A stretch of 19,387 bases of DNA from Thauera sp. (GCA_023150215.1 JAKLLJ010000023.1:1-19387); one strand, 5' to 3'; counted from the first letter of the stretch, positions 7,869 through 15,106 are shown. Made by a program: numbers and translations. Notes: a model not told the origin generated them from the letters alone.

Positions 7869-7901
7869 AAAAAAGCCAACCACCGCTAAGTGATTGGCTT
7901 T
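7869..7901 (-). terminator. Rho-independent terminator of tRNA-fMet
   Basis: On the minus strand, just after the tRNA 3' end, AAAGCCAATCA pairs with a downstream TGGTTGGCTTT (one G-T or mismatch position) around a short loop, followed by a run of six T. This is a textbook intrinsic terminator. Confidence 0.85.
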
Positions 7902-7911
7902 AATGACTTTT

Positions 7912-7989
<78 letters not shown>

Positions 7990-8002
7990 TCGGAGAAAAC
8001 GA

Positions 8003-8031
8003 ACTATATACGCTGAAGCACTACCCGTCAA
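8003..8031 (-). promoter_or_regulatory. Promoter of tRNA-fMet
   Basis: The minus strand carries TTGACG (complement of 8026-8031), 17 bp, then TATAGT (complement of 8003-8008), with the tRNA 5' end 13 nt beyond the -10 element. Spacing and sequence fit a strong sigma70 stable-RNA promoter. Confidence 0.75.
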
Positions 8032-8067
8032 CTTCTTTCGTGCTGTACGAGCCCGAAGACTGAAATC

Positions 8068-8143
8068 TGGTGCCGGCAATAGGAATCGAACCCACGACCT
8101 TCTGATTACAAATCAGCTGCTCTACCAACTGAGCTATGCCGGC
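8068..8143 (-). tRNA. tRNA-Thr (UGU)
   Basis: This 76-nt cloverleaf on the minus strand begins GCCGGCATAGCTCAGTTGG and ends TGCCGGC-ACCA with encoded CCA. The seven-pair acceptor stem is perfect. The anticodon stem-loop CTGAT-TTGTAAT-CAG places TGT in the anticodon, reading ACA/ACG threonine codons. It lies 78 bp upstream of the tRNA-fMet gene, which has a separate promoter. Confidence 0.95.
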
Positions 8144-8154
8144 GATGGAGCGCG

Positions 8155-8160
8155 ATTATA
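8155..8160 (-). promoter_or_regulatory. -10 element of the tRNA-Thr promoter
   Basis: A perfect TATAAT on the minus strand ends 11 nt before the tRNA-Thr 5' end. The -35 region 16-17 bp upstream is weak (GGTCGA/CGGTCG), so promoter strength would rest on the -10. Confidence 0.6.
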
Positions 8161-8206
8161 GCGCAACACCGCTAGGTCGACCGCTCCCGATCGCTTGCAG
8201 CGACAC

Positions 8207-8222
8207 CTGTTGATATGTACAG
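8207..8222 (+). promoter_or_regulatory. Putative LexA (SOS) box
   Basis: CTGTTGATATGTACAG matches the CTGT-N8-ACAG LexA consensus of Beta/Gammaproteobacteria, with an alternating AT-rich core close to the ideal ATATATAT. It overlaps a candidate promoter (TTGCAG at 8195-8200, 17 bp, TACAGT at 8218-8223) and lies 29 bp before the ATG of a 52-residue membrane peptide gene, the classical position for LexA repression. Confidence 0.65.
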
Positions 8223-8251
8223 TAAAGGCACTGTTTAGCGGGAGACATGAC

Positions 8252-8410
8252 ATGAAAACCATCAGCTCCAGAGGCCTCATGGCCTTCGGTCTGCTCGCAG
8301 GCCTGATGATCGGAACCGGGCATCCGGGCGGCGGCCTGGCCGTTGCAGTCGCAGCGGTCGCAGGTGTCTGGATGGCGAGAGCCGAAGCGCTTCGCCGTGA
8401 TTTGCGTTGA
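8252..8410 (+). CDS. Small membrane peptide, candidate SOS-regulated
   Basis: The predicted peptide has 52 residues, MKTISSRGLMAFGLLAGLMI then GTGHPGGG and a second hydrophobic stretch LAVAVAAVAGVWMA, ending in a charged tail (RAEALRRDLR). It reads as a helical hairpin of two short membrane segments joined by a glycine-rich turn. GGGAG lies about 8 nt before the ATG at 8252; a frame opening at 8195 would begin upstream of the predicted transcription start and is rejected. The upstream LexA box suggests DNA-damage induction. I do not recognise the family. By size and regulation it could be analogous to SOS-induced membrane peptides such as TisB, but there is no visible sequence similarity and no antisense RNA could be identified by eye. 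It is convergent with the proQ-like gene, 18 bp apart. Confidence 0.55.
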   Translation: MKTISSRGLMAFGLLAGLMIGTGHPGGGLAVAVAAVAGVWMARAEALRRDLR

Positions 8411-8428
8411 TGCTGCGCACAGCCGCGT

Positions 8429-8887
8429 TCAGCGCCCGAACTTGCTCACCAATTGCTTGAGCTTGTCATCGCGGCGGCGTTCAGCCTCCTCGGCTTCGCG
8501 CTTTTCGCGCTGCTGCTTCGCGACGGCGGCAAAACGCTCCTTGAGCGTCATCGCTGCGTGTTGGCGCTGCTCTTCGGTCACCTCCCCAGCGACCTTGCCA
8601 TCGAGATCGAAGCGTTCGCCTCCGCGATCCACCGATTTGAGGTATTTCGTGGACGCCGTATGCATGCGCAGCGCGATGCGCAGATTCTTGCGGTCGAAGT
8701 CGGGATAGCGGGCAAGGATGCTCGCATCGATCTTCAGAGCCAACGGCTTGCTGTCGCGAAACGCGGGCGACTCGGCCTGCAGGCGCTTGAGGATTGCCCG
8801 CGGTTCGATACGCGGACGCTTCGACTCTTCCGCCGTCTCGGGATCAGTGGATGTGACAGTACCGGTATCGACTTGCTCGGGGATCAT
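8429..8887 (-). CDS. proQ: ProQ/FinO-domain RNA chaperone
   Basis: This 152-residue protein has a ProQ/FinO domain at about residues 28-125. Recognisable parts are the RAILKRLQAESPAFRDSKPLALKI start, the LRIALRMHTASTKYLKSV core (family signature LRxALxxHTxSxxYL) and FDLDGKVAGEVTEEQRQHA. The C-terminal tail is a long charged helix (KERFAAVAKQQREKREAEEAERRRDDKLKQL) typical of RNA-binding extensions. Members bind structured sRNAs and mRNA 3' ends. It is shorter than E. coli ProQ (about 230 residues) because it lacks the C-terminal Tudor-like part, as is common for minimal ProQ proteins. The ATG at 8887 is chosen since the acidic linker EQVDTGTVTSTDPETAEES follows and the frame upstream looks non-coding, although no strong ribosome site precedes it. 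Confidence 0.85.
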   Translation of the reverse strand: MIPEQVDTGTVTSTDPETAEESKRPRIEPRAILKRLQAESPAFRDSKPLALKIDASILARYPDFDRKNLRIALRMHTASTKYLKSVDRGGERFDLDGKVAGEVTEEQRQHAAMTLKERFAAVAKQQREKREAEEAERRRDDKLKQLVSKFGR

Positions 8888-9130
8888 CTTGGGTAGAACT
8901 CTGCTACGCGGATAAGTGTCTGAGAGGCATGGTGCCGACAGCAGATGCGCCGCAGCATTCCAAAAACGCTGCGCGATACGGTGCCGTTGCCCGCATTCTA
9001 CCGCCGGACCCGTGGCGCCGCTGCCGACACCGAGAGTTTTTCTGCCGCGGCTTGGCCGATTGTGCCGCACCGCAGATCGCGGGGCCCGCTGCAACGGATC
9101 AAAATCACCGACAAGGACAGGAAGCTCATC

Positions 9131-9463
9131 ATGGAAAAGCGTTGGCGGCGACTACCCGGCTCCCGCAGCGAGCCGGCCGGGCTGGAGCGAAAGGTGTTGG
9201 CGCGCCTGCCCGTGATTGCACTCGCTGGAACCGCCGTGTGCATTGCGGTTGCGGTCTTCGCCCGCCTGCTCTGGTGGGGCGACGACAGCATCGAGGTGGC
9301 CCGCTCACTGTCGATGATCGACATCTGGGTGCTCGCTGCAGTCGTCCTGCACTGGACCGTCGTATTCACCGTGGCGATCGGCGCCTTCATCGTCTTCGTC
9401 ATGAAGGGGCCTGCCTACGTCGCCGATCCTTACGACCTGCCAGACGAAGACGCCCCACGCTGA
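9131..9463 (+). CDS. Conserved-looking small membrane protein with two transmembrane helices
   Basis: This 110-residue protein has a basic N-terminus (MEKRWRRLPGSRSEPAGLERK), TM1 at about 27-46 (VIALAGTAVCIAVAVFARLLWW) and TM2 at about 64-90 (IWVLAAVVLHWTVVFTVAIGAFIVFVMKG), and an acidic tail YVADPYDLPDEDAPR. AGGAAG lies about 7 nt before the ATG. A longer frame from 8945 has no ribosome site and reads as shadow. I do not recognise a family. It is convergent with the cytochrome b gene and 43 bp from it, and a similar small integral protein could assist that redox module, but this is only positional. Confidence 0.6.
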   Translation: MEKRWRRLPGSRSEPAGLERKVLARLPVIALAGTAVCIAVAVFARLLWWGDDSIEVARSLSMIDIWVLAAVVLHWTVVFTVAIGAFIVFVMKGPAYVADPYDLPDEDAPR

Positions 9464-9499
9464 CCAAGCCGCGGGGCGTCCGTGCCGACGAGCGTCGGC
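9449..9499. terminator. Two stacked stem-loops between convergent genes (candidate bidirectional terminator)
   Basis: GACGCCCC (9449-9456) pairs with GGGGCGTC (9473-9480), and GCCGACG (9484-9490) pairs with CGTCGGC (9493-9499). The structures fill the gap between the convergent 110-aa gene and the cytochrome b gene. No T-run follows, so factor-independent termination is uncertain. Confidence 0.4.
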
Positions 9500-9506
9500 G
9501 TGCGAA

Positions 9507-10160
9507 TCAGGTCTTGCCGGCCGAGCGCTGCGCCACTTTGCTGGTCGGTGGTAAGTGCTCTTCGATCTCTTCCCAGCCGGTGATCATCGCCTTGATGTGA
9601 GCGAAGATCGTGTGCCCGGTGGTCGTCAGGTAGACATGAATGAAGAAGAACGCGGTGATCATGAACGCCCCTGCGGTATGCACCAGTGCCACCATCTCCA
9701 GCGACAACACCTTGTCCACCCCGAGCTGTGCCCAGTTGCCGTAAAACAGATACAGCAGCCCCGAGCCCCAGATCAGCGGCGAGATGAAGGCAAGCAGCGC
9801 CAGATAAGCCAGGCGTTGCAGCGGGTTGTGCTTCTGCACCGTGGTCTTGCGGAAGGGGTGGGGTGTGTCCTTGAAGATTCCTACCGTGTAATAGCGGATC
9901 ATCGCCGACACGTTGCGTGTCGAGGGGATGTACTGCCGCCACTCGCCAGTGGTGAATTGCCAGAAGGTGGTGAATGCCCACACCACCATCAGCGTCCATG
10001 CGGAAATCGTATGGACATCGACGGCGTCCTTGAAGCCGATCAGGGTGTAACTGCCGTGGATCTCGAAGCCGGTGATCATCATCACGATGATCAACACCGC
10101 CTGCGACCAGTGCCAGAAACGCTCATAGCGCTTGTAGATGTAGATGCGGTTCGCGCTCAT
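9507..10160 (-). CDS. Cytochrome b561-type membrane subunit partnering the octahaem cytochrome
   Basis: This 217-residue integral protein has four predicted helices (about 19-35, 52-70, 115-138, 155-178). Likely haem-ligating histidines are H17 (FWHWSQ), H50 (DAVDVHTISAW), H161 (VALVHTAGAF) and H175 (FFFIHVYLTTTGH), matching the di-haem cytochrome b subunits of thiosulfate reductases, formate dehydrogenases and Ni-Fe hydrogenases. The ATG at 10160 lies 2 bp after the stop of the octahaem cytochrome gene, with AAGGGG about 9 nt upstream inside that gene's end. A longer start at 10337 would overlap the cytochrome gene by 175 nt with arginine-rich shadow sequence and is rejected. The role is probably quinol/quinone exchange across the inner membrane for the periplasmic cytochrome. 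Confidence 0.88.
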   Translation of the reverse strand: MSANRIYIYKRYERFWHWSQAVLIIVMMITGFEIHGSYTLIGFKDAVDVHTISAWTLMVVWAFTTFWQFTTGEWRQYIPSTRNVSAMIRYYTVGIFKDTPHPFRKTTVQKHNPLQRLAYLALLAFISPLIWGSGLLYLFYGNWAQLGVDKVLSLEMVALVHTAGAFMITAFFFIHVYLTTTGHTIFAHIKAMITGWEEIEEHLPPTSKVAQRSAGKT

Positions 10161-10162
10161 TT

Positions 10163-11791
10163 TCAGTGCCCCTTGCGACGGGAGAGGATGCGGGCGATGC
10201 CATGGATCGAGCCGGCACCGATCGCGCCGACGATCGCGATCCCGCCGAGAAGGTCGATCCAGCCGCTGCGGTCGCGCCCAGGCAGATAAATGTCGGTGAT
10301 TTCGGCCAGGCGGCCGTCCTCCGAACGGGTGTGGCATTCGTTGCAGCGCAAGGCCTTTTCCTTCGGCGCCACCATGTGGGTGATGAACCAGTTCATCCTC
10401 GTCTCGATGAAGTCGAACTTGCCGCTGTAGGGCAACTCGGCGTAGTCCATGCCGGCCTTGATCGACTTGGCGTAGTCGAAGTTTTCCCAGAACGCGGTGT
10501 CGTCCTTGCCATATACGTGGTTGACCACCAGCGTCTTATTCACCGGGTCGTAGGGTTGCTTGCCGACCATGACCTTGAACGGCCAGATGCGCGCATCGGG
10601 GTCACTCGCCGAGCCTTCGACGCGGTTCAGCTCGAGAATCCTGCTGTCGTCGATCTTGTCGGTGAGTGCAATCTGATGGACCACGCCGTTGTACCACTTG
10701 TAAGTCGGGCGCACGTTCTCGCCATACTTGAAGTCGCCCTTCTCGGCCGAGTAGCTCAGGTGGCCGTGGTCGTCCTTGATGAAGAGCGGCTTGCCGTCGA
10801 GCCCGCGCCTGCCCGCGGTGGACCAGTCCCACAAGATCTTGGTGGCAATGCCACCGCGCGCGAACTCCGGGATGTGGCAGGTCTGGCAGGCTACGCGGCT
10901 GGCGTGGTTGTTGAGGCGCTCGTTCTTGTGCGGTTTGAGGTCGTGGCAGGACTCGCAGGTCGCGCGGTTGTGGTCGACGTGCTTCATGTCCACGCCCTTG
11001 GTGTCCCGGGCGATCGCCGCATAGCGGCTGCCCGTGGGCTGGTGGGCGTTGAACGTGTGGCAGTCGGCGCAGCTCATGTTCTCGCCATCGGGCGACATGT
11101 GCACGTCCAGTTCCCGTGACGGCTTGATCAGCGAGGTATCCAGGTCGCCATGCTTGACCGCATCGCCGCCGCCGCCGTTGAAATGGCAGGCACCGCAGTT
11201 GTGCCGACCCGGCTTGCCCACTGCCTGCGCGATCCTGGTGAGATCGGGCGGCTGGACGACCTTGCCGCTGCCCTTGGGCATCTCACGCGGCGCATACAAG
11301 GGGTGGCCGGCATCGGTGGCAACCTTCTTGTAGGTCGAGGTCGTGTCGTGGCAGGCCAGGCAGTCGACGTTGCTCTGGTTGGTGAAATCGTAGTTCTTGT
11401 CCGTCCAGCCATAGCCGGCGTGACAACTCGTGCACCGCGGCTCGTTGGAAAGGATGGACCCGCAGAAGTTGTTGGCGGCGTGCAGTTTGCCGAGCTTCTT
11501 GCCGGTGGTCGGGCTGATCGCCTCCCAGGTCCAGTGCACGCTCTTCATGACTTGGTGCCCGGCCTCGTTGTGACAGGCCAGGCAGGCCTTGGTGACCTCC
11601 GGGCCGCTCTTGAACGGCCCCTGCAGTTCCTTGAACTTGCTGTGATCAGCCGTGCTCGCGGCCTTGCCGCCCGCTGCCGCGACCGGCGTCCCGCTCGCCG
11701 CGGGATCGGTAGCGGCGATCGACAGTGCACTCGCCGCCATGATCAGGACGCCACCGAGCCGGTGACGCCAACCGAATTTCTGCGTGCTCAT
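10163..11791 (-). CDS. Octahaem c-type cytochrome, tetrathionate reductase (OTR) family, membrane-anchored
   Basis: This 542-residue exported cytochrome has exactly eight CxxCH motifs, starting at C70, C120, C144, C199, C241, C279, C302 and C483. It has an N-terminal signal (RHRLGGVLIMAASALSIAA) and a C-terminal membrane helix (about 513-535) followed by basic residues. The long CxxCH-free stretch 307-482 before the last haem and the NNFCGSI segment (N107/C110) resemble octahaem tetrathionate reductase, whose active site uses an Asn, a Cys and a Lys-ligated haem. K193, just before the fourth motif, is a tentative Lys ligand. Known OTRs also reduce nitrite and hydroxylamine in vitro, so the physiological substrate is open. 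AGGAGG lies 5 nt before the ATG at 11791, better than the adjacent ATG at 11794. It is co-transcribed with the cytochrome b gene. Confidence 0.9.
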   Translation of the reverse strand: MSTQKFGWRHRLGGVLIMAASALSIAATDPAASGTPVAAAGGKAASTADHSKFKELQGPFKSGPEVTKACLACHNEAGHQVMKSVHWTWEAISPTTGKKLGKLHAANNFCGSILSNEPRCTSCHAGYGWTDKNYDFTNQSNVDCLACHDTTSTYKKVATDAGHPLYAPREMPKGSGKVVQPPDLTRIAQAVGKPGRHNCGACHFNGGGGDAVKHGDLDTSLIKPSRELDVHMSPDGENMSCADCHTFNAHQPTGSRYAAIARDTKGVDMKHVDHNRATCESCHDLKPHKNERLNNHASRVACQTCHIPEFARGGIATKILWDWSTAGRRGLDGKPLFIKDDHGHLSYSAEKGDFKYGENVRPTYKWYNGVVHQIALTDKIDDSRILELNRVEGSASDPDARIWPFKVMVGKQPYDPVNKTLVVNHVYGKDDTAFWENFDYAKSIKAGMDYAELPYSGKFDFIETRMNWFITHMVAPKEKALRCNECHTRSEDGRLAEITDIYLPGRDRSGWIDLLGGIAIVGAIGAGSIHGIARILSRRKGH

Positions 11792-12023
11792 CATCGCCTC
11801 CTGATTTGCCTGCCCTCTTGATCACTCTATCTCCCGAATGAATATAAGCATTTGATTAATGTCTACACCCGCGCGAATCATGTCGAGCCAAGACCAAGTC
11901 TGAAAAGCACGGCGATCGGCGCAAGGGCGCTCGGGATTGGCCCGCACACCCTTCCTACGTCTCACCAGCGCAAGGGTAGAATGCCGCAAACATGCCACGG
12001 ACTCCGGGCCGCCGCCGATCACC

Positions 12024-13793
12024 ATGTCACCCCTCAGCAACCCTTCCGAGATTGCGCGCGAAACCCTGCGCCAGCTCGCACTCCGGCGCATCGCCCCCAC
12101 CCCTGACAACTATCGCAAGCTCTATCACGAGATTGCCGGCACCCACCCCGACGACGATGGACTCCCCGAGGCCTTCGTCCGCAAGCTGGCCCGCCGCCTG
12201 CCGCGCGACAATGCCGAACGCCAGCGCAACGCCCATCAGCTCGAACAGGCGCTCGCCGACGGCCGCCCGAAGGCCGCCGAAGCGGCGCTCGAACGCTACC
12301 TCGACGGCCTCAAGCTGGCCGAGCAGCCGGTCTGGAACGAACTGATCGGCAACCTGCTGCGCCAGTGGGAAGCCCGGCAAACCGGCTGGACCCCCGCGCG
12401 CAAGCGCGAATCACTCGACCGCGTGCTGCGCGCCGCCGATCCCGCCACGCTTCACAGCCGCCTGCAAGGCCTGCTCAAGAGCTGGAGCCAGGCGACCACC
12501 GCCGCCGACGCACCGGCGGTGGAAGTGCTCGAAAGCGAACCGCCTGCCGCACCGACACCCGCCGCACCGACGCCTGCGGGAGCGCACACGCCCGTCACGG
12601 TCTCAACACAGGGCACCGCAGCCGGGGCGCAGGCCGCTGGCGACCCCGGCGTGCTCGACGCGCTGCACGAACTCGTCACCATCAGCCTGGGCGAGGCACT
12701 TCCCCCTCTGCTCGAAGAGCACCCCGAGCTTCGCGAATCTGCCGCCGCGCTGTGCAAGGAAGCCGCGGCGCGCACCGAAGCGGCGGAGCTTCGCGAGGTG
12801 GGCACGCGCCTGCGCGCGTTCGCGCGCGAGCTCGACCTCGCCGCCGCCGACGACGCCGAGATCCGTGCCGGCATGCTCGAACTACTCCGCCTGCTGCTGC
12901 GCAACATCGACGAGCTCGTGCTCGACGACCGCTGGCTCAGCGGCCAGATCGAAATGCTCCGCGAAATCGTCGACAGTCGGCCCGACCCGCGCAAGATCGA
13001 CGATGCCGGCCGCCGCCTCAAGGAGCTCATCCAGAAGCAGGGTCAGCTCAAGCAAACCCTGGCCGAATCACAGCGCCACCTGCGCGACATGCTCGCCGGC
13101 TTCGTCGACCAGCTCGCGCGCTTCTCGGAAACCACCGGCGCCTACCATGACCGCATCGGCAGCTGCGCCCAGCGCATCGCCCAAGCCAGCGACATCACCG
13201 AGATCGGCCCGCTGCTCGACGAGGTAATGACCGAAACCCGCAGCATCCAGGAAAAAGCACAGCGCTCGCGCGACGAGTTGCTCGTCGCCCGTGCCCAGGC
13301 CACCGAGGCCCAGGAGCGCATCATCACCTTGCAGGCCGAACTCGAGGAGGCGAGCCGCCAGGTGCGCCACGACCAGCTCACCGGTGCGCTCAACCGGCGC
13401 GGACTGGAAGAAATGTTCCACAAGGAATCCGCACGCGCTCAACGCCGCGGCTGCGGACTCGCCATTGCCCTGCTAGACATCGACCACTTCAAGAAGCTCA
13501 ACGACGCCCACGGCCATAAGGCGGGTGATGAGGCGCTGGTGCACCTCGCTCGCGTCATCGCCCGGCACCTGCGTCCTCAGGATGTGCTCGCGCGCTACGG
13601 CGGCGAGGAGTTCGTGATCCTGCTGCCTGAAACCGGCGGCAGCGACGCCCGGCAGGCACTTACCCGCCTGCAGCGCGAACTCACCCGCGAGTTCTTCATG
13701 GCCGACGCCGACACCGCGATGTACCAGGCCAAGCAGGCGGGGCGCAACCGCGTCGTGGTCGCGTCACTGTCCGCGGCGAGCGCAGACAGCTGA
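12024..13793 (+). CDS. GGDEF-domain protein (diguanylate cyclase type) with an apparent in-frame deletion in the catalytic domain
   Basis: This 589-residue cytosolic protein starts MSPLSNPSEIARETLRQLALRRIAPTPDNYRKLYHEIAG, an N-terminal region common in betaproteobacterial GGDEF proteins, followed by an Ala/Pro linker (about 165-205), long helical segments likely forming coiled coils (about 330-450) and a GGDEF domain from about residue 450 (HDQLTGALNRRGLEEMF). The active loop is RYGGEEFVILLP (GGEEF at 526-530), and an RxxD inhibitory site (RPQD) sits five residues before it. After LQRELTREFFM (to about 559) the sequence jumps directly to ADADTAMYQAKQAGRNRVVV, omitting about 30 residues that normally include the ITFSAGVA strand. 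This may destroy cyclase activity. The ribosome site is weak; an upstream in-frame ATG at 11937 also lacks one. Confidence 0.85.
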   Translation: MSPLSNPSEIARETLRQLALRRIAPTPDNYRKLYHEIAGTHPDDDGLPEAFVRKLARRLPRDNAERQRNAHQLEQALADGRPKAAEAALERYLDGLKLAEQPVWNELIGNLLRQWEARQTGWTPARKRESLDRVLRAADPATLHSRLQGLLKSWSQATTAADAPAVEVLESEPPAAPTPAAPTPAGAHTPVTVSTQGTAAGAQAAGDPGVLDALHELVTISLGEALPPLLEEHPELRESAAALCKEAAARTEAAELREVGTRLRAFARELDLAAADDAEIRAGMLELLRLLLRNIDELVLDDRWLSGQIEMLREIVDSRPDPRKIDDAGRRLKELIQKQGQLKQTLAESQRHLRDMLAGFVDQLARFSETTGAYHDRIGSCAQRIAQASDITEIGPLLDEVMTETRSIQEKAQRSRDELLVARAQATEAQERIITLQAELEEASRQVRHDQLTGALNRRGLEEMFHKESARAQRRGCGLAIALLDIDHFKKLNDAHGHKAGDEALVHLARVIARHLRPQDVLARYGGEEFVILLPETGGSDARQALTRLQRELTREFFMADADTAMYQAKQAGRNRVVVASLSAASADS

Positions 13794-13882
13794 GCCATCG
13801 CCTGGCCGCGCGCGGCGAGCGCCCTTTACCCGGACGACGCGCGCGCGCACGATCGCAGCCGCATCGTCGTCTGCAAAGCAGC

Positions 13883-14743
13883 TCAGAGCTCGCCGGCCGC
13901 CGCTGCCGCCCTGCCCGCCTGACGCGCCGCCTCTTCCTGGCGCGCGGCCTCGATGACCTGCATCACCTCATCGACATCGGCATGCCCGGCTGCCGCCTCG
14001 AAGACCCCGGTGAGCACGCTCTCGGGTTGCAGCTTGCCGGACTCGTACAGCGTCCAGATCTCCTTGCCGTAAGCGGTGTCGCGCAGTTCGGGGGCGAACT
14101 GGCCGAAATAGGCGGCAAGGTTGTCGACGTCGCGCTCGAGCATGGCGCGGGCGTTGTTGTTGGCCGCGGCATCGACAGCCTGCGGCAGATCGATGATCAC
14201 CGGCCCGTTGCGATCGACCAGCACGTTATATTCCGACAGGTCTCCATGGACGATACCTGCACAGAGCATGCGCACGACCTGACGCAGCAGATCGGCGTGA
14301 AAGCGCCGCGCATCCGCCTCATCGAGCACCACGTCGTTGAGTCGCGGCGCCGGCTCGCCGTCCTCGTCGGTCACTAGTTCCATCAACAGCACGCCCTCAT
14401 GGAAGTCGTACGGCGTCGGCACGCGCACGCCCGCCGCGGCGAGTCGCCGCAGCGCATCGACCTCGGCGTGCTGCCAGGCAGCCTCCTGCTCCTGGCGGCC
14501 GTAGCGCGAGCCCTTGGCCATCGCGCGCGCCTGACGGCTGTTCTTGATCTTGCGTCCCTCGGTGTAGTCGGCCGCCTTGTGGAAACCACGCTTGTTGGCT
14601 TCCTTGTAAACCTTGGCACAACGCAGCTCGTCGCCGCATTGCACGACATAGACCATGGCCTCCTTGCCGCTCATGAGCTGGCGCATGACGTGGTCGACAA
14701 GGCCGTCGGCCACCAGTGGTTCGATTCTACTCGGGGTCTTCAC
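13883..14743 (-). CDS. RIO1-like serine/threonine protein kinase (bacterial RIO family)
   Basis: This 286-residue kinase begins at a GTG overlapping the stop of the VF530 gene as GTGA. The start is supported by the family-typical opening (M/V)KTPSRIEPLVADGLVDHVMRQLMSGKEA; longer readings run into shadow of the upstream gene. The glycine-poor ATP loop is SGKEAMVYVV, the ATP-contacting lysine is K44 (CAKVYK), the catalytic loop HGDLSEYNVL has D168, and the metal-binding aspartate is D185 (VIIDLPQAVD). GVLLMEL is the hinge. All key residues are intact. It resembles the small group of bacterial RIO1-like kinases (for example the Pseudomonas homologue) whose targets are poorly known. The tail is Ala-rich. 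Translational coupling to the VF530 protein suggests a shared function. Confidence 0.88.
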   Translation of the reverse strand: MKTPSRIEPLVADGLVDHVMRQLMSGKEAMVYVVQCGDELRCAKVYKEANKRGFHKAADYTEGRKIKNSRQARAMAKGSRYGRQEQEAAWQHAEVDALRRLAAAGVRVPTPYDFHEGVLLMELVTDEDGEPAPRLNDVVLDEADARRFHADLLRQVVRMLCAGIVHGDLSEYNVLVDRNGPVIIDLPQAVDAAANNNARAMLERDVDNLAAYFGQFAPELRDTAYGKEIWTLYESGKLQPESVLTGVFEAAAGHADVDEVMQVIEAARQEEAARQAGRAAAAAGEL

Positions 14744-15018
14744 GTGTTGGGGGTGCTCCGGGGAGTCTTGGGGTCGGTTGTGCCACCCGGACCGGAGGCC
14801 GCGCGCAGCATGTCGAGATACAGCGCCTCGACCAGTTCGCGCGCCCATGGCGTACGACGCAGGAACTTGAGGCTCGAGGCGATGCTCGGTTCGTGGTTGA
14901 AGCAGCGAATGTCGATCTGCCGCCCCAGCCCCGCCCAGCCGAAGCGCGCCACCAGCTCGTTGAGGATGCGCTCGAGGGTGAGGCCATGGAGCGGGTTGTT
15001 GGGCTGTACTGCGGTCAT
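14740..15018 (-). CDS. VF530-family (DUF2132) DNA-binding domain protein
   Basis: This 92-residue protein opens MTAVQPNNPLHGLTLERILNELVARFGWAGLGRQIDIRCFNHEPSIASSLKFLRRTPWARELVEALYL. The wording NPLHGxTLExIL...LVxxxGWxxLGxxIxIxCFxxxPSIxSSLKFLRKTPWAR defines the VF530 family, a small helical fold first solved from Vibrio fischeri and thought to bind nucleic acid. The tail (PGGTTDPKTPRSTPNT) is disordered. GAGAG lies about 6 nt before the ATG. It is the first gene of a two-gene operon with the RIO-like kinase, overlapping it by 4 nt, with a promoter-like TTGACA upstream. Confidence 0.9.
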   Translation of the reverse strand: MTAVQPNNPLHGLTLERILNELVARFGWAGLGRQIDIRCFNHEPSIASSLKFLRRTPWARELVEALYLDMLRAASGPGGTTDPKTPRSTPNT

Positions 15019-15076
15019 CGGGATCTCTCGCGTCCAGGCTGACGGTTGTGCGGATCGCTTGATGCAAGGGAAAAGA

Positions 15077-15106
15077 CTAGTACTCCGGGCCGGCGCGCGT
15101 TGTCAA
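15077..15106 (-). promoter_or_regulatory. Candidate promoter of the VF530-RIO kinase operon
   Basis: On the minus strand a perfect TTGACA (complement of 15101-15106) is followed after 18 bp by TACTAG (complement of 15077-15082), about 60 bp before the VF530 ATG. The -10 match is moderate. Confidence 0.45.

Noticed and set aside
7683..7883. 66-codon minus-strand frame next to tRNA-fMet
   Set aside because: It begins inside the tRNA terminator hairpin, runs into AT-rich sequence, and has no ribosome site.
13883..15067. 394-residue version of the RIO-like kinase starting at 15067
   Set aside because: The first 108 residues are the out-of-frame shadow of the VF530 gene; family similarity starts exactly at the GTG at 14743.
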